Position numbers and translations under genes: made by a program
Notes under the pieces: generated by a model
The model's database searches: none
What the model was told of the DNA's origin: nothing
What the model saw: only the letters and a program-made list of their open reading frames with translations
In this document: piece after piece, positions 36,239 to 44,892 of the stretch
Position numbering within the stretch: the first letter of the stretch is position 1
How the letters are laid out: every line of letters starts with the position of its first letter
Assembly (NCBI RefSeq): GCF_005925345.1
Contig: NZ_SSHJ01000004.1
Span: forward strand, 198,086 to 262,085
DNA: 64,000 bases
Origin: Pedobacter ureilyticus
Lineage (GTDB): Bacteria > Bacteroidota > Bacteroidia > Sphingobacteriales > Sphingobacteriaceae
Reading direction: 5' to 3'

Positions 36239-36874
36239 TTAGTGTAAATCTGCCGTAATTAACCTTAAAAACTCTGCACGGGTTTTATCATTGTTCAAAA
36301 AACCACCGGTAAATGCCGATGTAGTTGTTACAGAATTTTGCTTCTGCACACCACGCATTGCCATACATAAGTGCTTACATTCCATTACTACGGCAACACC
36401 GGCAGGGTTTAACGTATCCTGGATGCAATCTCTAATTTCGTTGGTTAAACGTTCTTGCACTTGTAAACGGCGGGCAAAGGCATCAACCACACGAGGAATT
36501 TTGCTTAAACCAACAATGTGTCCATTAGGGATATAAGCGATGTGCGCTTTACCAAAAAATGGCAACATGTGGTGTTCGCACATTGAGAAAACCTCAATGT
36601 CTTTTACTACCACCATTTGGCTATATTCTTCCTTAAACATAGCCGAACGCAAAATTTCTTCAGGTTTAATATCGTAACCATGTGTTAAATATTGCAGCGC
36701 CTTGGCTACCCGCTCAGGTGTTTTTATTAAACCTTCACGCTCTGGATTTTCGCCCAGTTGTGTTAAAATATCTTTATAGTGTACCGCAACACCGTTAATT
36801 TTATCATCGTCATATCGTTCTATCTTTTGGTAGCCCAATAATTCATCATCATCGTGGTCGTGATTGTGTGCCAT
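36239..36874 (-). CDS. folE: GTP cyclohydrolase I
   Basis: FolE converts GTP to dihydroneopterin triphosphate, the first step of folate, biopterin or queuosine synthesis. The 211-residue protein has the zinc ligands C99, H102 and C170 ([28 protein letters not shown]), plus the [21 protein letters not shown] block. The N-terminus [11 protein letters not shown] is His/Asp-rich and unlike the catalytic domain. It follows the PTPS-like gene by 12 bp in one operon, so its product would be passed to that enzyme. Confidence 0.95.
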   Translation of the reverse strand: MAHNHDHDDDELLGYQKIERYDDDKINGVAVHYKDILTQLGENPEREGLIKTPERVAKALQYLTHGYDIKPEEILRSAMFKEEYSQMVVVKDIEVFSMCEHHMLPFFGKAHIAYIPNGHIVGLSKIPRVVDAFARRLQVQERLTNEIRDCIQDTLNPAGVAVVMECKHLCMAMRGVQKQNSVTTTSAFTGGFLNNDKTRAEFLRLITADLH

Positions 36875-36886
36875 AGTTAGAAATTG

Positions 36887-37297
36887 TTAGCCGAAGTATT
36901 CGACATAGTTATTATCAGTTTCGTAAATTTTGATGCAATGTAGCTCTGCTCCACTTTCGTTCACATGAGGCTTTAAAATATCCCACACTGCAATTGCCAA
37001 GTTCTCTGTCGATGCCAATTTACCTTTCATAAAATCAACATCAAGGTTCAAGTTTCTGTGGTCTACTTTATCAATCACATGTGTATTGATTACCTGTTTC
37101 AACCACTTTAAATCTACCAAAAATCCAGTTTCAGGATTAACTTCTCCTTTAACTGTCACATACAACTGGTAGTTGTGACCGTGCCAATTTGGATTGGCAC
37201 ATTTACCAAAAACAGCTACATTTTCATCTTCTGTCCAATCTGGTCTAGCCAATTTATGTGCAGCGTTGAAGCTTTCTCTACGTGTGATATAAATCAT
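36887..37297 (-). CDS. 6-pyruvoyltetrahydropterin synthase-like protein (PTPS/QueD family)
   Basis: The 136-residue protein has zinc ligands H14 (FNAAHKL), H39 and H41 (WHGHNY), and catalytic C33 in GKCANPNWHGHNYQLYVTVKG, plus VDHRNLN and STENLAIAVWDIL. Bacterial QueD usually shows C-x3-HGH; here it is C-x5-HGHNY, the spacing of 6-pyruvoyl-tetrahydropterin synthases of eukaryotes. The substrate, dihydroneopterin triphosphate, is made by FolE from the next gene. The product may be tetrahydrobiopterin precursor or, as QueD, the queuosine precursor; the motif favours the first. Confidence 0.87.
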   Translation of the reverse strand: MIYITRRESFNAAHKLARPDWTEDENVAVFGKCANPNWHGHNYQLYVTVKGEVNPETGFLVDLKWLKQVINTHVIDKVDHRNLNLDVDFMKGKLASTENLAIAVWDILKPHVNESGAELHCIKIYETDNNYVEYFG

Positions 37298-37595
37298 TCT
37301 TAAAAAATAAAGTGCAAATATACAGATAATGAGATTAGCTGCACGGCTTAATGTAGCTACACTGTAAAAACATATAAAAATTTGAAAAGCAACTGTTGGT
37401 TTTCAGGGTTAGGCTTTTGTGCTGCCTTGTGCCATAAGCTTTTAGTTAGCCCTACATGCGTAATAATCATAAAACTCCGAATAAATCTATTTTAGTATTC
37501 AGGATAAGCCTTTATTAAATCATCAAATAAGTAGAGGTACTACTTTCCTCAAAACATCCGATTTTTGTAAATGATTATTTTTTAAGCACAAACGA

Positions 37596-37630
37596 AAATG
37601 CCTTGCAAGTTATTTACTCACAAGGCATTT
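37596..37630 (-). terminator. Hairpin terminator of psd
   Basis: AAATGCCTTG (37596-37605) pairs perfectly with CAAGGCATTT (37621-37630), 23 bp after the psd stop on the minus strand. The rest of 37298-37595 has no gene or strong structure. Confidence 0.7.
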
Positions 37631-37653
37631 CTCTTTATATCTTTAACTAAGAG

Positions 37654-38313
37654 CTAGCTCAATTCGCCCAGTACGGTAATACCACCTTTAACCACTTGAT
37701 TAAGTTCTAAGTTTATTTTAGTGCCTAATGGCAAATAAATATCTACTCTAGATCCGAATTTAATAAAGCCAAATTGCTCGTTCTGAGTTACTTGATCGCC
37801 TTCTTTTACATACCAAACAATACGGCGAGCTAAAGCGCCTGCAATTTGACGGAATAATACCGGTGCGCCATTTTTATGTTCTACCACTACCGTTGTACGC
37901 TCGTTTTCGGTACTCGATTTTGGGTTCCAAGCGGCTAAATATTTGCCTGGGTGGTATTTAAAAAACTTAACTACACCAGATATTGGGTTGCGGTTAATGT
38001 GCACATTAACTGGCGACATGAAGATGGAAACCTGCAAACGTTTATCTTTAAAATATTCTCCTTCTTCGGTTTCTTCTATCACCACTACTTTGCCGTCAGC
38101 AGGGCAAATGATTAGGTTATCGCCATTGGTAAATGTACGTTTAGGATTTCTAAAAAACTGTAATACGGTAAGGAAAAGCGCAAACGACAGAACATACACA
38201 AACCATCTTAGCACAAATGCATCAGCAAACCTATATTCTACAACAGCGTTGATAATGAATATAAAAAGTATGGTTAGGGCAATGGAGGTGTATCCTTCTT
38301 TATGTATGGTCAT
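37654..38313 (-). CDS. psd: Phosphatidylserine decarboxylase proenzyme, short form
   Basis: The enzyme makes phosphatidylethanolamine at the inner membrane. The 219-residue protein has two N-terminal membrane helices (about 9-25 and 32-53), the PADGKVVVIEE block, SIFMSPVNVHINRNPISG, and the C-terminal FIKFGSRVDIYLP. The G-S bond of FGSR is where short-form proenzymes self-cleave to create the pyruvoyl cofactor. Its length fits the short (archaeal/Bacteroidota-type) family. pssA is not adjacent. The hpt gene upstream is 303 bp away. Confidence 0.9.
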   Translation of the reverse strand: MTIHKEGYTSIALTILFIFIINAVVEYRFADAFVLRWFVYVLSFALFLTVLQFFRNPKRTFTNGDNLIICPADGKVVVIEETEEGEYFKDKRLQVSIFMSPVNVHINRNPISGVVKFFKYHPGKYLAAWNPKSSTENERTTVVVEHKNGAPVLFRQIAGALARRIVWYVKEGDQVTQNEQFGFIKFGSRVDIYLPLGTKINLELNQVVKGGITVLGELS

Positions 38314-38482
38314 TTTAATTTGCTAATTAAGGTTTTAGATTTACGATTTTATAACTATCCCGAGCGTTAAACACGAGAATGATCTTATCTAACTTTTATT
38401 TACCTGCAAAACTCGTAAAAATTTATCACTTTTTGTTTGTCTTTTTTAAGCTACCTGCATAGGTTTCGGCTAACTAAACCCT

Positions 38483-38500
38483 TCCCGATAGCTATCGGGA
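38483..38500. repeat. 18-bp perfect palindrome, copy 3 of 3
   Basis: TCCCGATAGCTATCGGGA lies in the 303-bp gap between hpt and psd, 117 bp after the hpt stop. No gene is seen in the rest of 38314-38616. Confidence 0.75.
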
Positions 38501-38616
38501 GAAATGGCATCCCAATTTTTTCATCGGGATAAAATGCAAAGCGGAACTATCGAAACGACAGATGTAGTGGCATTGCTTTTCAAAAATTTTCTAGCTGCGG
38601 TTGGTTTGATGTAAAG

Positions 38617-39156
38617 CTAAACTGCCCTGTAGATATGGTTCAGGTTTCTGCCCAAACCATCGTAATCTAGTCCGTAACCTACCACAAATTCATTAGGAAT
38701 TTCGAAACCTATATAGTTAAGCTCTTTAATTTCTTCCCTTAATGCCTCTGGTTTAAATAAAAGTGTACAAACGGCTACAGAGGCTGGTTCTTGCTCGTAA
38801 ATTTTAGCGAGAATGTATTTCATTGTTAGGCCGCTATCTATAATATCTTCGACGATAACAATATCTCTGCCTTTTAAATTTTGTGGCATCCCCAAGGCAT
38901 CTTTAACCGAGCCTGTGCTGTTTGTGCCATGATAAGAAGCAATCTTGATAAATTCAGTTTCACAAGCAAGATCAATCTCTTTCATTAAGTCTGCGAGGAA
39001 CAAAAAGCTACCGTTGAGTACGCCTATAAATAATGGATTTTTGCTTTCATAATCTACGTTGAGCTGTATGGCCATTAAACGAATACGTTTGGCAATGGTC
39101 TCGTCTTCTAATAAAAGTTCGAATTCTTTTTGGTGAACGCTGATATTAGTTTCCAT
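38617..39156 (-). CDS. hpt: Hypoxanthine phosphoribosyltransferase
   Basis: Hpt salvages hypoxanthine (and guanine) to IMP/GMP using PRPP in the cytoplasm. The 179-residue protein has the PRPP loop VEDIIDSGLT (102-111), the flexible-loop region KIASYHGTNSTGSVKDALG (about 71-89), and the purine-binding FVVGYGLDYDGLGRNL near the C-terminus. The gene start lies inside the last codons of the upstream transglycosylase gene (11-bp overlap), so the two are translationally coupled. Confidence 0.94.
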   Translation of the reverse strand: METNISVHQKEFELLLEDETIAKRIRLMAIQLNVDYESKNPLFIGVLNGSFLFLADLMKEIDLACETEFIKIASYHGTNSTGSVKDALGMPQNLKGRDIVIVEDIIDSGLTMKYILAKIYEQEPASVAVCTLLFKPEALREEIKELNYIGFEIPNEFVVGYGLDYDGLGRNLNHIYRAV

Positions 39157-41305
39157 TCTTTTCTTCTTCTTTTTGTCGTCGTCGCTCTTCGCGGCGCTCT
39201 TGCCTTATTTGTTTTTTGGTTTTTGTGGTATCGCTTGCAGATTGCACTTTGGTGGTGTCTTTTTTTGCGGCTCCACCAAATAACCTATCGAACAAGTTTT
39301 TAGATTGATCCTGCATCCCTTCGGGCGTCATCATGTCGTCTTCGCCAATATCAATAGCATTGGTATCTATGGTGGTAGAATCTGGCAGTAAGTATTGCCT
39401 TAAACCTTCACGTAAACGTACATCGTAAAAGCCATAGCCTGTACTGTCAGGCGTAGTTAGGCCGCGGCGAGCCATAATGTTGCCAATATATTTAAAGTAA
39501 GGCAGTAAATATCCTTTTAACGTACCGTTGCTCATAAATTTATACAATGCTACTTTGGGCTTAGGCACAATATTAGCCAAGAAAATGCCTTCACCTACAG
39601 TTAATTCTGATGGTGTTTTACCGAAATAATGCCGCGATGCCTCGCCAATGCCATATACATTATTACCCATCTCTATGATGTTGAAATAAACTTCGAGCAT
39701 TCTAGACTTGCTTACCAAACGATTGTTCTCAATTAGCCAAACAATTAAAATTTCTTCGGCCTTACGCACCAAAGTTTTCTTTCTGCTCAGGAAAACATTT
39801 TTAACCAGCTGCATAGAAATAGTGCTTCCGCCTCGTTTAAATTTTTTCTCTTTAAAGTTTACGGCAATAGATTTACGTATAGACTCTTCTACAAAACCTC
39901 TATGTCTAAAAAACGATGGATCTTCGGCAGTAAGCAAGGCATTTTTAAAGTTTGGAGAAATGTTTTCTAGCCGTGTAAAATTAGAGTTTGATGGGCCAAT
40001 GGTAATGTTTCGCATCGGCTTACCGTACTCATAAGGCGTGTAAATAAAGTCGGAGTTAATTTTGGTAAGATCCGTTTTGCCAAATTGAAGTACTTTAAAA
40101 TCTGTAGGTGTTAAAGTAGAGCTAAATCTTACGCTATCAGGAAGCGAGGTGTCCAGATGAAAGTCCAAACTATACTTTAATTTTCCTTGTACCTTAATGC
40201 CATCTAAAGATTCGAATAAACCCACAGGAAAAGAATTGAAAATGGACTGCGCATCTTGTTCTGGTGCGTTCAGTTTCATCTCGTAGATTTTGTTGGGCGA
40301 AAGCGTGTACTTTAAATACGGATGGATGGAAGCGTTGCGTAAATAAACAGTTGATGTACTATCTAAGCATACAAAATTTTCGCCAATAAGCATATCTGCT
40401 TCTACACGAGCATCGGGTACAATAATATCATCTGCGGAAATACGGGGCTGGTTAATCAGTAAATTTTTAATGGCCCAGGAGCCAGAAATTTTGTAGTCGT
40501 CGCCACTAAAACTGGCCTCTTTCATCTGCGTTTTTACCGTATCGAAGTTGATTTTAGTGTGGAGTTTGTTTTCCAGATAAGGTAGTTCCACTTTCTTCCC
40601 GTCGGCAAACAACATTACATCCAACTGTTTATCGCTGGGATCTAGATTGCCATTAATGTGCCAAACAGCAGCGGTATCATTTACTTGTATGGTCGATTTT
40701 AATTCTCCCCCATCAATAGTAGCGGTAGTGGTTAAAAATTTCACAAAAGCAGTATCGTTGTCGTTCAACTGCATCATGAAATTTTTGATCTCCATATCAT
40801 CAGGTATTTTGTAGAACACTTGATTTAGAAGATTACTAGCCAGCTCACTTAAATTAACTTTGCTCTTGGTAGTTGTACTATCTTTTTTCTTTCTCTTTAA
40901 GATAAAATCGATATTGGTTAATGTATCTCGCATTACCAAGTTTAGTTTACCTTCGGTTAGGGTAACTTCCGAAAGCTTAACATCACCAAATAACAAAGGG
41001 AAAAGCTTTACGCCTATAGTGATATCGCCTATGGTGGTTAAGGTATCTCTATCTTTTGGCACCACAGAAACTTTATTCATACGTACACTGCTTAGGCCAC
41101 TAAAGCCATATTCGCCAATTTTAACAGCTAGGCCATAATCTTTTTGGGCTTTATTAATGGCCTTTGCCACCATTTTGTTTAATAGGGCTTCTCTTTTGCT
41201 GTAAGCCACTGCGCCGCCCGCCAACAATACCAGCATTAGTATGCCTATTACCCAAGCACCAATTTTTACATATTTTTTAGGAATCCTAATTTTAGGTAAC
41301 TGCAT
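39146..41305 (-). CDS. GT51 peptidoglycan transglycosylase with AsmA-like N-terminal region
   Basis: The 719-residue protein has one membrane helix (about 13-32). A periplasmic region of about 400 residues resembles AsmA/DUF-type beta repeats (VRMNKVSVVPKDRDTLTTIGDITIGVKLFPLLFGDVKLSEVTLTEGKLNLV). Then comes a GT51 glycosyltransferase: catalytic E461 in TAEDPSFFRHRGF, RGGSTISMQLVKNVFLSRKKT, NIIEMGNNVYGIGEASRHYFGK. GT51 enzymes polymerise lipid II glycan strands. There is no transpeptidase domain. The tail is highly charged (RQERREERRRQKEEE). This fusion is longer than MtgA (about 240 residues). Confidence 0.9.
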   Translation of the reverse strand: MQLPKIRIPKKYVKIGAWVIGILMLVLLAGGAVAYSKREALLNKMVAKAINKAQKDYGLAVKIGEYGFSGLSSVRMNKVSVVPKDRDTLTTIGDITIGVKLFPLLFGDVKLSEVTLTEGKLNLVMRDTLTNIDFILKRKKKDSTTTKSKVNLSELASNLLNQVFYKIPDDMEIKNFMMQLNDNDTAFVKFLTTTATIDGGELKSTIQVNDTAAVWHINGNLDPSDKQLDVMLFADGKKVELPYLENKLHTKINFDTVKTQMKEASFSGDDYKISGSWAIKNLLINQPRISADDIIVPDARVEADMLIGENFVCLDSTSTVYLRNASIHPYLKYTLSPNKIYEMKLNAPEQDAQSIFNSFPVGLFESLDGIKVQGKLKYSLDFHLDTSLPDSVRFSSTLTPTDFKVLQFGKTDLTKINSDFIYTPYEYGKPMRNITIGPSNSNFTRLENISPNFKNALLTAEDPSFFRHRGFVEESIRKSIAVNFKEKKFKRGGSTISMQLVKNVFLSRKKTLVRKAEEILIVWLIENNRLVSKSRMLEVYFNIIEMGNNVYGIGEASRHYFGKTPSELTVGEGIFLANIVPKPKVALYKFMSNGTLKGYLLPYFKYIGNIMARRGLTTPDSTGYGFYDVRLREGLRQYLLPDSTTIDTNAIDIGEDDMMTPEGMQDQSKNLFDRLFGGAAKKDTTKVQSASDTTKTKKQIRQERREERRRQKEEEKNGN

Positions 41306-41503
41306 ATATCTCTATAGAAATCATTGCTTTAACAAACGTAAAAAGCAAATGTTTAGTTCATAATCTAATTGCCTGCTTTACCGCCCGTACCAAAGATTGG
41401 AAATTACATATCGTTTCTAACAGGTTGTTGTCAGCTACGGCTCATTTTGCGTTAAAAATACAACAAAAAGCTAGATACAAAATTATTTATAGCTTATGTT
41501 TAC

Positions 41504-41511
41504 TAATTTTG
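41504..41511 (+). promoter_or_regulatory. -7 promoter element of mrp, next to the start codon
   Basis: TAATTTTG is an exact TAnnTTTG match that ends 4 bp before the mrp ATG at 41516. Transcription would start at or within a base or two of the ATG, so a leaderless mRNA is predicted. Confidence 0.55.
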
Positions 41512-41515
41512 TTGC

Positions 41516-42595
41516 ATGATAATTACCGAGGAACAAGTTTTAGCAGCGCTTAGCCATGTGGAAGATCCAGATTTGAAAAAAGATTTGGTTACCTTAAATA
41601 TGATAAAAGATGTTAAAATTGAGGATAAAAAACTCTTTTTTACACTTGAATTGACTACTCCTGCATGCCCGATGAAAGACATGCTGAAGAATGCCTGTAT
41701 AAATGCAGTGAAACATTTTGTAAATGCAGAGGCTGAGGTAGAGATCAACATTACTTCGCGAGTAACCAAACCGATGGATACAAGCCAGCTGAAGGCCATA
41801 AAAAATATCGTTTTAATTTCTTCGGGTAAGGGCGGTGTTGGCAAGTCTACAGTGGCAAGCAATTTAGCGGTTACCCTAGCTGCCGATGGAGCTAAGGTGG
41901 GCTTGATTGATGCAGACATTTACGGTCCATCTGTACCCATTATGTTTGATTTGGTGGGGGCAAAACCAAGTGCCAAAGAAACTGAAGATGGCAAAACATT
42001 AATTCTTCCAATAGAGAAATACGGCATTAAACTACTTTCGCTAGGGTTTTTCTCCGATCCAGATCAACCAGTGCCTTGGCGTGGCCCTATGGCTTCTAAC
42101 GCAATTAAGCAGCTTTTTAATGATGCAGATTGGGGAGAATTAGATTATTTATTGATTGATTTGCCTCCGGGTACGGGCGATATTCACATTACCATTTGCC
42201 AGAGTTTTCCAATTGCGGGTGCGGTAATTGTAACCACACCACAGCAAGTTGCACTTGCCGATACCAGAAAAGGGTTAGCCATGTTTGGTATGCCGGGAAT
42301 TAATATTCCGGTATTGGGCGTAATAGAGAATATGGCCTATTTTACGCCAGAAGAACTGCCTGATAACAAATATTACCTTTTCGGTAAAGACGGAGGCAAA
42401 GAATTGGCGCAACGGTTTGAAGTGCCGTTTTTGGGAGAAATACCGCTAGTACAAGGTATTACCGAAGCTGGAGATCAAGGAGCGCCAATTTCGTTACAGA
42501 CCACCCATCCGCAAGCCATCTCGTTTAAAGAAATTGCAGGAAAAATAGCACAGCAGATTTCTATCCACAATGTGCAACAAATGGCTAATTGCTAA
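41516..42595 (+). CDS. mrp: Mrp/NBP35-family P-loop ATPase (Fe-S carrier type)
   Basis: The 359-residue protein has an N-terminal MIP18/DUF59 domain (about 4-80, TTPACPMKDML) and a deviant Walker A GKGGVGKST (104-112), followed by DADIYGPSVP, QPVPWRGPMAS and LIDLPPGTGDIHIT, as in ApbC/Mrp proteins that carry Fe-S clusters. The usual C-terminal CxxC that bridges the cluster between subunits is missing: after VIENMAYF comes TPEELPDNKYYLFGKDGG. The next gene encodes a NifU-type Fe-S scaffold 35 bp downstream, supporting a cluster-related role. C51 and C359 remain but are not in that motif. Confidence 0.92.
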   Translation: MIITEEQVLAALSHVEDPDLKKDLVTLNMIKDVKIEDKKLFFTLELTTPACPMKDMLKNACINAVKHFVNAEAEVEINITSRVTKPMDTSQLKAIKNIVLISSGKGGVGKSTVASNLAVTLAADGAKVGLIDADIYGPSVPIMFDLVGAKPSAKETEDGKTLILPIEKYGIKLLSLGFFSDPDQPVPWRGPMASNAIKQLFNDADWGELDYLLIDLPPGTGDIHITICQSFPIAGAVIVTTPQQVALADTRKGLAMFGMPGINIPVLGVIENMAYFTPEELPDNKYYLFGKDGGKELAQRFEVPFLGEIPLVQGITEAGDQGAPISLQTTHPQAISFKEIAGKIAQQISIHNVQQMANC

Positions 42596-42630
42596 ATTTT
42601 TATTACTTTTATATTTTAAAAAATTACAAA

Positions 42631-42876
42631 ATGGATTTAACAGCACGAGTAGAGGAAGCTTTAGAAACTATCAGACCTTATTTGATAGCTGATGGGGGAA
42701 ATGTAGCTATTGAAGAAATCACATCAGACAATATCGTAAAAGTGAAACTATTAGGCAACTGCGGTTCATGTAAAATGAGTTTTATGACCATGAAAGCAGG
42801 TATTGAACAGGCTATTATTAAGGCCGTTCCTGAAATTAAAGGAGTAGAAGCGGTTGATTTAGCTGAGCAAGCGTAA
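42631..42876 (+). CDS. NifU C-terminal domain Fe-S scaffold protein
   Basis: The 81-residue protein is a single NifU/Nfu domain: LETIRPYLIADGGNVAIEEITSDNIVKVKLLGNCGSCKMSFMTMKAGIE, with C44 and C47 of the CxxC that holds a 4Fe-4S cluster between two monomers. It likely delivers clusters to apoproteins. The frame is open further upstream to 42589, inside mrp, but the ATG at 42631 is the family start. It lies 35 bp after mrp and is probably co-transcribed. Confidence 0.93.
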   Translation: MDLTARVEEALETIRPYLIADGGNVAIEEITSDNIVKVKLLGNCGSCKMSFMTMKAGIEQAIIKAVPEIKGVEAVDLAEQA

Positions 42877-42918
42877 CACTTTTAACACATTTTAACCAAA
42901 TAGAAACTCGATAGCATA

Positions 42919-42926
42919 TACATTTG
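42919..42926 (+). promoter_or_regulatory. -7 promoter element before the CPD-like gene
   Basis: TACATTTG is an exact TAnnTTTG match, 19 bp before the ATG at 42946. It would separate this gene from the mrp-nifU unit. Confidence 0.5.
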
Positions 42927-42945
42927 TTATATTATTGTATTACAG

Positions 42946-43587
42946 ATGAGATATTCGTTAGCCCTCATATTATTATTGTTTGTTAGTTCGGTTTTTGGCC
43001 AAGATAAAAGCCCGCAAAACAAATTAGTTCAGTTTTCTGGTATTATTACAGATGCTGATAGCAATATTGTTGTGCCCTATGTTACCATTACCAATGTGAG
43101 CAATAAGCAGCAAAAATATGCGGCAAACTACCAAGGCTTTTTCTCTTTTGTGGCTAATCCTGGAGATACCGTAATGTTTTCTGCTGTTGGTTTTACCAGC
43201 AAAACTTTAGTGCTTCCTAAAACTATTACAGATAACAGGTATACGGCAATGGTTCAAATCAAATCAGAAATTGTTTACCTTAAAACCGTAAGAGTTAACC
43301 CATGGGCAACGGTAGAAGAGTTTAACAAAGACTTCCTTTCTCTAAAAGTAGCCGATGATGATATGGCCATAGCCAAGAAAAATCTTTCTCGCCAAAGTAT
43401 TAATGGAATGAAGCTGACCCTACCTCGTGATGGTGGAGAAATTGCCAACTCTAACTATCGTTATAATTTCGATAGGATGATGAATGTAAATATGCGCCAA
43501 ACCAATCCACTGCTCAATCCATTTGCCTGGGGTAAGCTAATGCAAGAAATCTTTAATGGCGATAAGGCTAGAAACTCGGACCAGTAA
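42946..43587 (+). CDS. Exported CarboxypepD_reg-like domain protein
   Basis: The 213-residue product has a signal peptide (MRYSLALILLLFVSSVFGQ) and one carboxypeptidase-regulatory-like beta-sandwich (FSGIITDADSNIVVPYVTITNVSNKQQKYAANYQGFFSFVANPGDTVMFSAVGFTSKTLVL, about 28-90). The C-terminal 120 residues are unrecognised and end in NPFAWGKLMQEIFNGDK. Such free-standing CPD-like proteins occur widely in Bacteroidota envelopes; function unknown. The next gene, an exported lipoprotein, starts 6 bp after its stop. Confidence 0.82.
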   Translation: MRYSLALILLLFVSSVFGQDKSPQNKLVQFSGIITDADSNIVVPYVTITNVSNKQQKYAANYQGFFSFVANPGDTVMFSAVGFTSKTLVLPKTITDNRYTAMVQIKSEIVYLKTVRVNPWATVEEFNKDFLSLKVADDDMAIAKKNLSRQSINGMKLTLPRDGGEIANSNYRYNFDRMMNVNMRQTNPLLNPFAWGKLMQEIFNGDKARNSDQ

Positions 43588-43593
43588 AAAATA

Positions 43594-44166
43594 ATGATGA
43601 TAAATAAACGCCTACTCTACTTCATCCCTATCTGTATCCTAACTTTAGGTTTACACGCTTGTAAAAAAGATAATTCGAAACCAACTACCTTAATTGGAAG
43701 CTGGGAATTAGAGAAGATCCATTTTATTGAGACAAATAAAACATATCCGCTAGATTCATTTAGAAATGTTATCTCAGCTAGCCTCACATTTAACTCAGAT
43801 TCTTCTTTTGCTAAAACAGATAATTTTGGACGTGTGCAGATATTACCCCTTACAGATCGATCCAATTTTTTAATTGAGTTGTATGACACACCTAGACATC
43901 GACAAGCTAGATTTATCATCTACAATGGATACATAGACCAACCAAATACGTCATCAAAATTTAGCGTTAAAGGAAACGTTATCAACTTCGAAACAGAATA
44001 TAAAGATGCTAATACTATTGTATCTAATAAATTCTTCAACCAATTCGAGCTTAAAAACAATGCAGAGTTAGAAATCAATAATGAAAATTCTTTGATCTAC
44101 AATCAACAGAGTAACTTATTTCTTGGCACTAAAATGAAGTTCCTTTACAAAAGGAAAAGCTTTTAA
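43594..44166 (+). CDS. Lipocalin-like lipoprotein of unknown function
   Basis: The 190-residue product has a lipoprotein signal with the cysteine in GLHACKKD (about residue 23), then TTLIGSWELEKIHFI, the GxW start typical of lipocalin-like small Bacteroidota lipoproteins, followed by beta-rich sequence (ASLTFNSDSSFAKTDNFG, NVINFETEYKD) ending in KMKFLYKRK. I do not recognise a named family beyond the general lipocalin-like pattern. It starts 6 bp after the CPD-like gene, so both are probably one operon. Two adjacent ATGs (43594, 43597) are possible starts. Confidence 0.72.
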   Translation: MMINKRLLYFIPICILTLGLHACKKDNSKPTTLIGSWELEKIHFIETNKTYPLDSFRNVISASLTFNSDSSFAKTDNFGRVQILPLTDRSNFLIELYDTPRHRQARFIIYNGYIDQPNTSSKFSVKGNVINFETEYKDANTIVSNKFFNQFELKNNAELEINNENSLIYNQQSNLFLGTKMKFLYKRKSF

Positions 44167-44286
44167 GGGCCTTCATCTATACTCTCAGAATTTATTTTTA
44201 TCTTTTTTCTTTTCTGGTGCAACAAAACAACTGCTTTGCCGACTATCATATAGTTGGCAACCAAAAAACTGTGTGCTATTATTTAA

Positions 44287-44892
44287 TTGCAGCAGTTTAA
44301 TAAATTAGTAGAAATAAGTTTTATACCCTTGCATCTAAGTATCTCTATAAACGAACAAGAATTGGTAAAGCAATGCCTAGCCGGCGAAGAAAAAGGCTAT
44401 GCTATGCTGTACAACAAATATGCGAAGCCCATTTATCATGCCGTTTTTAGGGTAATGGGCAACATTGCAGAGAGCGAAGACATTGTACAGGAAGCTTTTT
44501 GCACCGCTTTTGAACAAATTAGCAAGTTAAAAAACCAAAACAATTTTGAAGGCTGGGTAAAACGAATTGCGATTAACCAAGCCATATCTACCTTAAGAAA
44601 GAAAAAAATGGTTTTTGCGGATGAAAGCAAACTTGAGGCGGTTGCAGATGAAGAAGCAGATTTGGATGAAGAATTCTTGTTCCAATGTAGGGTAGATGAG
44701 GTTAAAGCAGCGATACAATCTTTACCAGACGGTTACAGAACCATAGTATCCCTACATTTATTTGAGGATATGGGGCAGGAAGAAATTGGAAACCTATTAG
44801 GTATTAGTCATGCAACGGTGCGTAGCCAATACCATAGGGCTAAGAAAAAGATTTTTACGGTATTAAAAGATAAAGCAAATTATGGAACCTGA
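44287..44892 (+). CDS. ECF-type RNA polymerase sigma factor
   Basis: The sigma70 region 2 (ELVKQCLAGEEKGYAMLYNKYAKPIYHAVFRVMGNIAESEDIVQEAFCTAFEQISKLKNQNNFEGWVKRIAINQAISTLRKKK) and region 4 (AIQSLPDGYRTIVSLHLFEDMGQEEIGNLLGISHATVRSQYHRAKKKI) are complete. No ATG precedes region 2 in this frame; TTG codons at 44287 and 44329 are the candidates, and the conserved part begins at about 44350, so the true start is uncertain. The anti-sigma-like gene overlaps its end by 11 bp. Confidence 0.88.
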   Translation: MQQFNKLVEISFIPLHLSISINEQELVKQCLAGEEKGYAMLYNKYAKPIYHAVFRVMGNIAESEDIVQEAFCTAFEQISKLKNQNNFEGWVKRIAINQAISTLRKKKMVFADESKLEAVADEEADLDEEFLFQCRVDEVKAAIQSLPDGYRTIVSLHLFEDMGQEEIGNLLGISHATVRSQYHRAKKKIFTVLKDKANYGT

